DNA from: Anaerolineae bacterium
Lineage (GTDB): Bacteria > Chloroflexota > Anaerolineae > Promineifilales > Promineifilaceae
DNA length: 44,322 nt
Reading direction: 5' to 3'
NCBI GenBank assembly: GCA_007123775.1
Contig: SLGK01000084.1
Location: 1-44,322, forward strand
The position numbers and the translations under genes are program-made. Positions 41,001-44,322 of the stretch are shown one piece after another. Within the stretch, counting starts at the first letter, position 1. The number at the start of each line of letters is the position of its first letter. The notes beneath the pieces were generated by a model. That model was not told where the DNA came from. It saw only the letters and a program-made list of their open reading frames with translations, and ran no database searches.

Positions 41001-43313
41001 ATGACCCAACGCCTGCTCACCTACCTGCTCATTCGCTTGCAGCCCCGTGAGGGCTGGCTGCCGCTGCTGCTGCTGTTTGGCGCGGCCGGCTGCCTGGTCT
41101 GGTCAGTGTTGGGCGTGGGCTGGGTGCCGGAAGATGGCATTGTCATCCCGGCGGCCCTGTTGGGATTGCTGCTGGGGGTGGTATTGGCGAAACGGCCGTT
41201 ATCCTCCCTGCCCGCCTGGTTACTGCTCACCGCCTACGGGCTGCTGGTCAACCTGATGTGGCTGGGGCGGCTGTGGCCCCCCTGGGGCTTTCTGCTGGGC
41301 GAATGGGAACTGCTGCGTCGCTTCTGGATTCAGCGCGGCGCGGTTTTTATCGACCGGCTGTCGGGCTGGCTGCAAGCCGTCCTGAGCGGCGAAAGCAGCC
41401 AGGAGACGCTCAGCTTTGCTCTGGGGCTGGGGCTGTTGAGCTGGTTTTTGGCCGCTTATGTGGGTTGGGCAACGTATCGACAGAAACGGCCGTTAAACGC
41501 CCTGCTCATCATGGGGACAGCCTTAGCGGTCAATGGCTACTACGGCGCGGCTCCCTACTTCCCCGCCGCCCTTTTTGTGGGTCTGGCCGCCCTGCTGGCC
41601 GCCCTGCTCCATTTTGACAATCTGCAACAGCAGTGGGATAAACGATTGGTCGATTATTCCACCCAAATCCGCTTCGACTTGCTGGCCCAGGCTGGCTTGA
41701 TCGCCCTGCTGCTGCTGACCGTCGCCTACCTGCTGCCCGTCTTCAACCCCAGCCAGATAGCCCGCGCCCTGCTGCAACAGCCCGCCCTCGTCCAGACCGA
41801 GCAGGCGTTAGAGCGGATGTTTGGCGGGGTGCGGCCGCCCGTTGGCGGCGAAGTCGGCACCGCGCCCGGCTCGCCCGGCGGTCCCGGCGGGGCCGGGATT
41901 TTGCCCCGCGCCTACTTGCTGGGCAATGCCCCCGAACTGAGCGAAACGGTCGTCATGACCGCTACCGTAAGCTGGTCCGACCCACCCCCGCCCGACCGAG
42001 ACCGGCTGGAAAGATGGCGTGCTCTCACCTACGACGTCTATACCGGGCGCGGCTGGGCCATCTCCGAAGAGCGCACCGAAACCGTCCCCCCGTTCGATCC
42101 CATCCCCCTGCCCACGATTGCCGAGCCGACCACCATCAGCCAAACGGTCCACTGGCTGTTCGATGCGCGGCTGATTCGTTATACCGTTGGCCAGCCGCGC
42201 CAGTTTGACCAGGAAACGACCAGCTATTGGCGCGGCCAGACCGACCTGGCGCGGGTGGTTCGTACGCGTGAAGAGGGGCAGGTGTATACGGCCGTATCCC
42301 GCCACACCAACGCCACCGCCGCTGCCCTACGCACCGCCCCCCTGGACCAGATCGATCCCGTTATTCTCGGTCGCTACACGAACCTACCGTCCGATCTGCC
42401 GGAACGGGTTGGCCAACTGGCCCAAGCGATCGCGGGCGACCAGCCCACCCCTTACGACCAGGCGCGGGCGTTGGTCGCCTTCTTGAACCAGTATCCCTAT
42501 ACCCTGGACGTGGGCGTACCCCCGGCCGGCCGGGATGTGGTTGATTATTTTCTGTTTGAGGCCCAGACCGGCTACTGTGACTATTACGCCAGCGCGATGG
42601 TGGTGATGGCCCGCAGTCTGGGGCTGCCCGCACGCCTGGTGGTCGGCTACCTCTCCCCCCCACCCGATGAGGCGGGCGTGACCACCGTACGCCAGATTGA
42701 GAGCCATTCCTGGGTTGAGGTTTATTTCGCGGGCTATGGCTGGGTGGAGTTTGAACCAACACGGCCGTTTGCGCCTGATGTGGCTGATGACGACGAAACG
42801 GCCGTGCCGCCTCCCATAACCGATCCCGACGACCTTGCCCCTGCATCCACCCCACCGCCTTTGCCTGAACCAGACCCGGCCCGTACGCCCTGGCCTTTAT
42901 GGCTGGTCGGGCTGCTGGCTGCGGGGCTGTCGCTGTTGCTGGGCTGGGCTGTGTGGCTAGGCTGGCAGGCAGAACAGGATTTACGGCGAGAGGGGGTGGT
43001 GTGGGTATACGGCCGTTTACAACACCACATTTACCACTGGGGCCAACCCATCCCGCCCCATCAAACCCCGGCCGAGTTTGAGCAAGCCCTCAAGCAGCAA
43101 CTAGACGAGTGGGCCACATCGCCCCGCCGCCAGCAGGTGGCTGACCGGCTGCGCCCCCTGCTGGTCCGGCTGACCGCGCTGTACAATGAAACGCAGTATG
43201 GCGACAGAGCGCAACCCTCGCCGCAGACCACGCGCACGCTCTGGCAAGGGCTGCGGCGGCCGCTGTGGTGGCTTCGTTTGTGGGGTTGGGTGGATCGGTT
43301 AAATAAACAGTGA
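41001..43313 (+). CDS. TgpA-like transglutaminase membrane protein
   Basis: The 770-residue protein has N-terminal membrane helices (about residues 18-105, 140-165, 175-215 and 228-250). A periplasm-facing region follows, then a transglutaminase-like domain with Cys526 in TGYCDYYASAMV and His569 in SHSWVEVYF. The third position of the triad is Glu585 (WVEFEPT), where Asp is usual. A last helix lies near residues 634-655, followed by a cytoplasmic DUF4129-like tail (LRREGVVWVYGRLQHHIYHWG). It pairs with DUF58 in many genomes and probably acts on envelope proteins or peptides. The long proline-rich stretch before the last helix is a linker. Confidence 0.9.
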   Translation: MTQRLLTYLLIRLQPREGWLPLLLLFGAAGCLVWSVLGVGWVPEDGIVIPAALLGLLLGVVLAKRPLSSLPAWLLLTAYGLLVNLMWLGRLWPPWGFLLGEWELLRRFWIQRGAVFIDRLSGWLQAVLSGESSQETLSFALGLGLLSWFLAAYVGWATYRQKRPLNALLIMGTALAVNGYYGAAPYFPAALFVGLAALLAALLHFDNLQQQWDKRLVDYSTQIRFDLLAQAGLIALLLLTVAYLLPVFNPSQIARALLQQPALVQTEQALERMFGGVRPPVGGEVGTAPGSPGGPGGAGILPRAYLLGNAPELSETVVMTATVSWSDPPPPDRDRLERWRALTYDVYTGRGWAISEERTETVPPFDPIPLPTIAEPTTISQTVHWLFDARLIRYTVGQPRQFDQETTSYWRGQTDLARVVRTREEGQVYTAVSRHTNATAAALRTAPLDQIDPVILGRYTNLPSDLPERVGQLAQAIAGDQPTPYDQARALVAFLNQYPYTLDVGVPPAGRDVVDYFLFEAQTGYCDYYASAMVVMARSLGLPARLVVGYLSPPPDEAGVTTVRQIESHSWVEVYFAGYGWVEFEPTRPFAPDVADDDETAVPPPITDPDDLAPASTPPPLPEPDPARTPWPLWLVGLLAAGLSLLLGWAVWLGWQAEQDLRREGVVWVYGRLQHHIYHWGQPIPPHQTPAEFEQALKQQLDEWATSPRRQQVADRLRPLLVRLTALYNETQYGDRAQPSPQTTRTLWQGLRRPLWWLRLWGWVDRLNKQ

Positions 43314-43345
43314 GACGAAGGGAATACGGCCGTTTCTGTCCGAGT

Positions 43346-43374
43346 TTGACCAGGTTGTTAGGTTATTTTATACT
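43346..43374 (+). promoter_or_regulatory. Strong predicted promoter of the coiled-coil gene
   Basis: TTGACC (43346-43351) and TATACT (43369-43374) are separated by 17 bases, each matching five of six consensus bases. Transcription would start near 43382, giving a leader of about 70 bases. Confidence 0.65.
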
Positions 43375-43451
43375 AGCATTACGTGCAATTGTTTTAATCT
43401 CTTGAAAGTCATGCTTCACCTTTGCAGCATAAAATCTATAGGAGGTTCATA

Positions 43452-44228
43452 GTGAGTTTGAAAGGAACTGTTCGCAGTATCAGAGCTACGGTACGACAAG
43501 CAGAACGGGAATCTCGAAAGCGTCAGCGCGAACTCGAAAGACAACACCATCAGTTAGAAAAAATGCAAGAGCTTGAAAAGGCTAAATATGCGGTTGAGCT
43601 TTATGAGAACCAAGTTGACTTGTTGCTATCTGTTCACAAGGAATGTGGGCCTCTTTGGAATTGGGAAGAATTGCGTTCTGCTGAACCTCCTGTCAAGCCA
43701 ACAAAATCGAATAGTAACCAGGAAGTCGCACAAGCCAACCTTGAAAGGTTTGAGCCAAGTTTTTTTGATAAAGTTCTCGGTCGAACCGAAGATAAGCAGA
43801 AGGAGTTGGCACGAGCCGTAGAAAAGGCACAAGAAAAGGATGAGCAACTATATCTAGAGGCTCTCGAGGTTTTTGAAGCTGATCTTGCTGACTGGGAAGC
43901 AACGTGTGAGTTGGCCGAGAAAGTTCTTACCTCAACTGCAGAAGGCTATTCTGAAGCTATCCGACAAGTGAATCCATTTAGTAACATTGGAGAACTTGGT
44001 ACATCAATCCAATTTCAAGTCGAGAGCAGCACATATGTGGAGGCTACTTTACATGCAAATAGTGAAGAGGTCATTCCTTCTGAAACAAAGAGCTTGCTAA
44101 AAAGCGGCAAAGTCTCCGTGAACAAGATGCCAAAAACCAAATTCTATGAATTGTATCAGGATTATGTATGTGGCTGTGCCCTGCGGGTTGCAAGAGAGCT
44201 TCTAAGTAAGATCAAAAAAGAACATTAG
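43452..44228 (+). CDS. Uncharacterised coiled-coil protein, probably acquired
   Basis: The 258-residue product is soluble, with a long N-terminal coiled coil (about residues 5-55, rich in Arg, Glu and Gln) and a second charged helical stretch near 105-155. The C-terminal part has more beta-like segments (IQFQVESSTYVEATLHANSEEV) and ends with YVCGCALRVARELLSKI. I recognise no family. GTG at 43452 has a good AGGAGG site (43440-43445). Its base composition is visibly more AT-rich than the rest of the window and it lacks any CGGCCG core, both unlike its neighbours, which suggests recent transfer. It has its own promoter. Confidence 0.78.
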   Translation: MSLKGTVRSIRATVRQAERESRKRQRELERQHHQLEKMQELEKAKYAVELYENQVDLLLSVHKECGPLWNWEELRSAEPPVKPTKSNSNQEVAQANLERFEPSFFDKVLGRTEDKQKELARAVEKAQEKDEQLYLEALEVFEADLADWEATCELAEKVLTSTAEGYSEAIRQVNPFSNIGELGTSIQFQVESSTYVEATLHANSEEVIPSETKSLLKSGKVSVNKMPKTKFYELYQDYVCGCALRVARELLSKIKKEH

Positions 44229-44229
44229 G

Positions 44230-44256
44230 TTGATGTCGGGGACGATCCCCTATAAT
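44230..44256 (+). promoter_or_regulatory. Possible promoter at the window end
   Basis: TATAAT at 44251-44256 is a perfect -10, with TTGATG (44230-44235) 15 bases upstream. It would serve the partial frame beginning at 44270. Confidence 0.45.
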
Positions 44257-44269
44257 AGAAGCAGAAACA

Positions 44270-44322
44270 ATGTTGATTGAGACTCACAAGGAGGCAATTT
44301 CCGCTGTGCGCCAAGCACGACA
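44270..44322 (+). CDS. Start of an unidentified gene, cut by the window end
   Basis: An ATG at 44270 opens a frame that continues to the end of the window (17 complete codons). A GTG at 44306 in the same frame has AAGGAGG (44288-44294) eleven bases before it and may be the real start. The promoter-like TATAAT just upstream supports a gene here. Too little is visible to suggest a product. Confidence 0.35.
   Translation, partial: MLIETHKEAISAVRQAR

Larger units (their letters stand above)
385..41494. repeat. Dispersed palindrome AACGGCCGTT (HIP1-like), at least 22 exact copies
   Basis: Exact copies start at 385, 784, 1100, 1857, 3821, 7560, 11298, 11670, 12879, 13093, 14165, 16925, 19130, 27080, 27575, 30604, 30760, 32086, 34334, 36596, 41191 and 41485; many more sites differ by one end base (ACGGCCGT core). 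All but 27575 lie in coding sequence, in several reading frames, giving recurrent residues such as TAV, NGR and RPL. It is not a mobile element or a CRISPR. The listed span covers the first to the last exact copy. Confidence 0.9.

Noticed and set aside
385-41494. Evenly repeated AACGGCCGTT as a possible CRISPR or tandem array
   Set aside because: Spacing ranges from hundreds of bases to kilobases and copies are within genes; there are no unit-length spacers.
1-44322. tRNA, rRNA or insertion-sequence genes
   Set aside because: I saw no cloverleaf with a TTCGANNC loop, no rRNA stretch and no transposase frame in any spacer.

Overview
The window is a dense, GC-rich stretch of bacterial chromosome with about 30 intact genes, several gene remnants, no RNA genes and no CRISPR array. 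The gene set suggests Chloroflexota, most likely an Anaerolineae- or Promineifilum-like filamentous lineage: large ATPases with cyclase-like and TPR parts, LuxR-type regulators with TPR arms, a Thermotoga-type alpha-glucan phosphorylase, a PHP protein fused to an AlbA_2 domain, and a DUF58/transglutaminase pair. This placement is inference from gene families; there is no rRNA or other marker gene to fix it.

Layout: 55-2574 holds queA, a DUF2905 membrane protein and rarD. 2634-4370 is a LuxR/TPR regulator closed by a perfect terminator, followed by a flavoprotein monooxygenase, a GNAT acetyltransferase and, convergent and overlapping it, an Lnt-like acyltransferase. 8312-10230 is a NarL-type two-component pair. 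10231-13152 looks like a decayed sugar locus: a LacI-family fragment, an internally deleted DUF624-like membrane protein and an intact GH13 neopullulanase. 13345-16300 holds tetR, a phosphotransferase, a serine hydrolase and a DUF5996 fragment. 16418-18822 holds two exporters on the minus strand. 19059-22424 pairs an ATP-grasp protein with glycogen phosphorylase. 22486-26007 carries three small membrane-associated proteins, a stand-alone receiver and a translationally coupled PHP-AlbA_2 protein. Then come moaB/mogA, surE, an rlmI-like rRNA methyltransferase, two tandem signalling ATPases (minus strand) divergent from smc, a TPR membrane protein, mscL, DUF58, a TgpA-like transglutaminase and an AT-richer coiled-coil gene that looks foreign.

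Two repeat systems dominate what the genes do not explain. First, the palindrome AACGGCCGTT occurs at least 22 times exactly, mostly inside genes, like cyanobacterial HIP1. Second, many spacers between co-directional genes are filled by hairpins built from short repeated words (for example GTAGTGCGTA, CGTAAAACGTAA, GTGAAACGTGATG). In at least six genes the stop codon itself lies inside the repeat word. Two spacers carry a more complex element with an outer stem enclosing two conserved hairpins. A third, non-palindromic repeat (CGCGGAGG-type words) sits next to truncated genes, suggesting it marks deletion or rearrangement scars.
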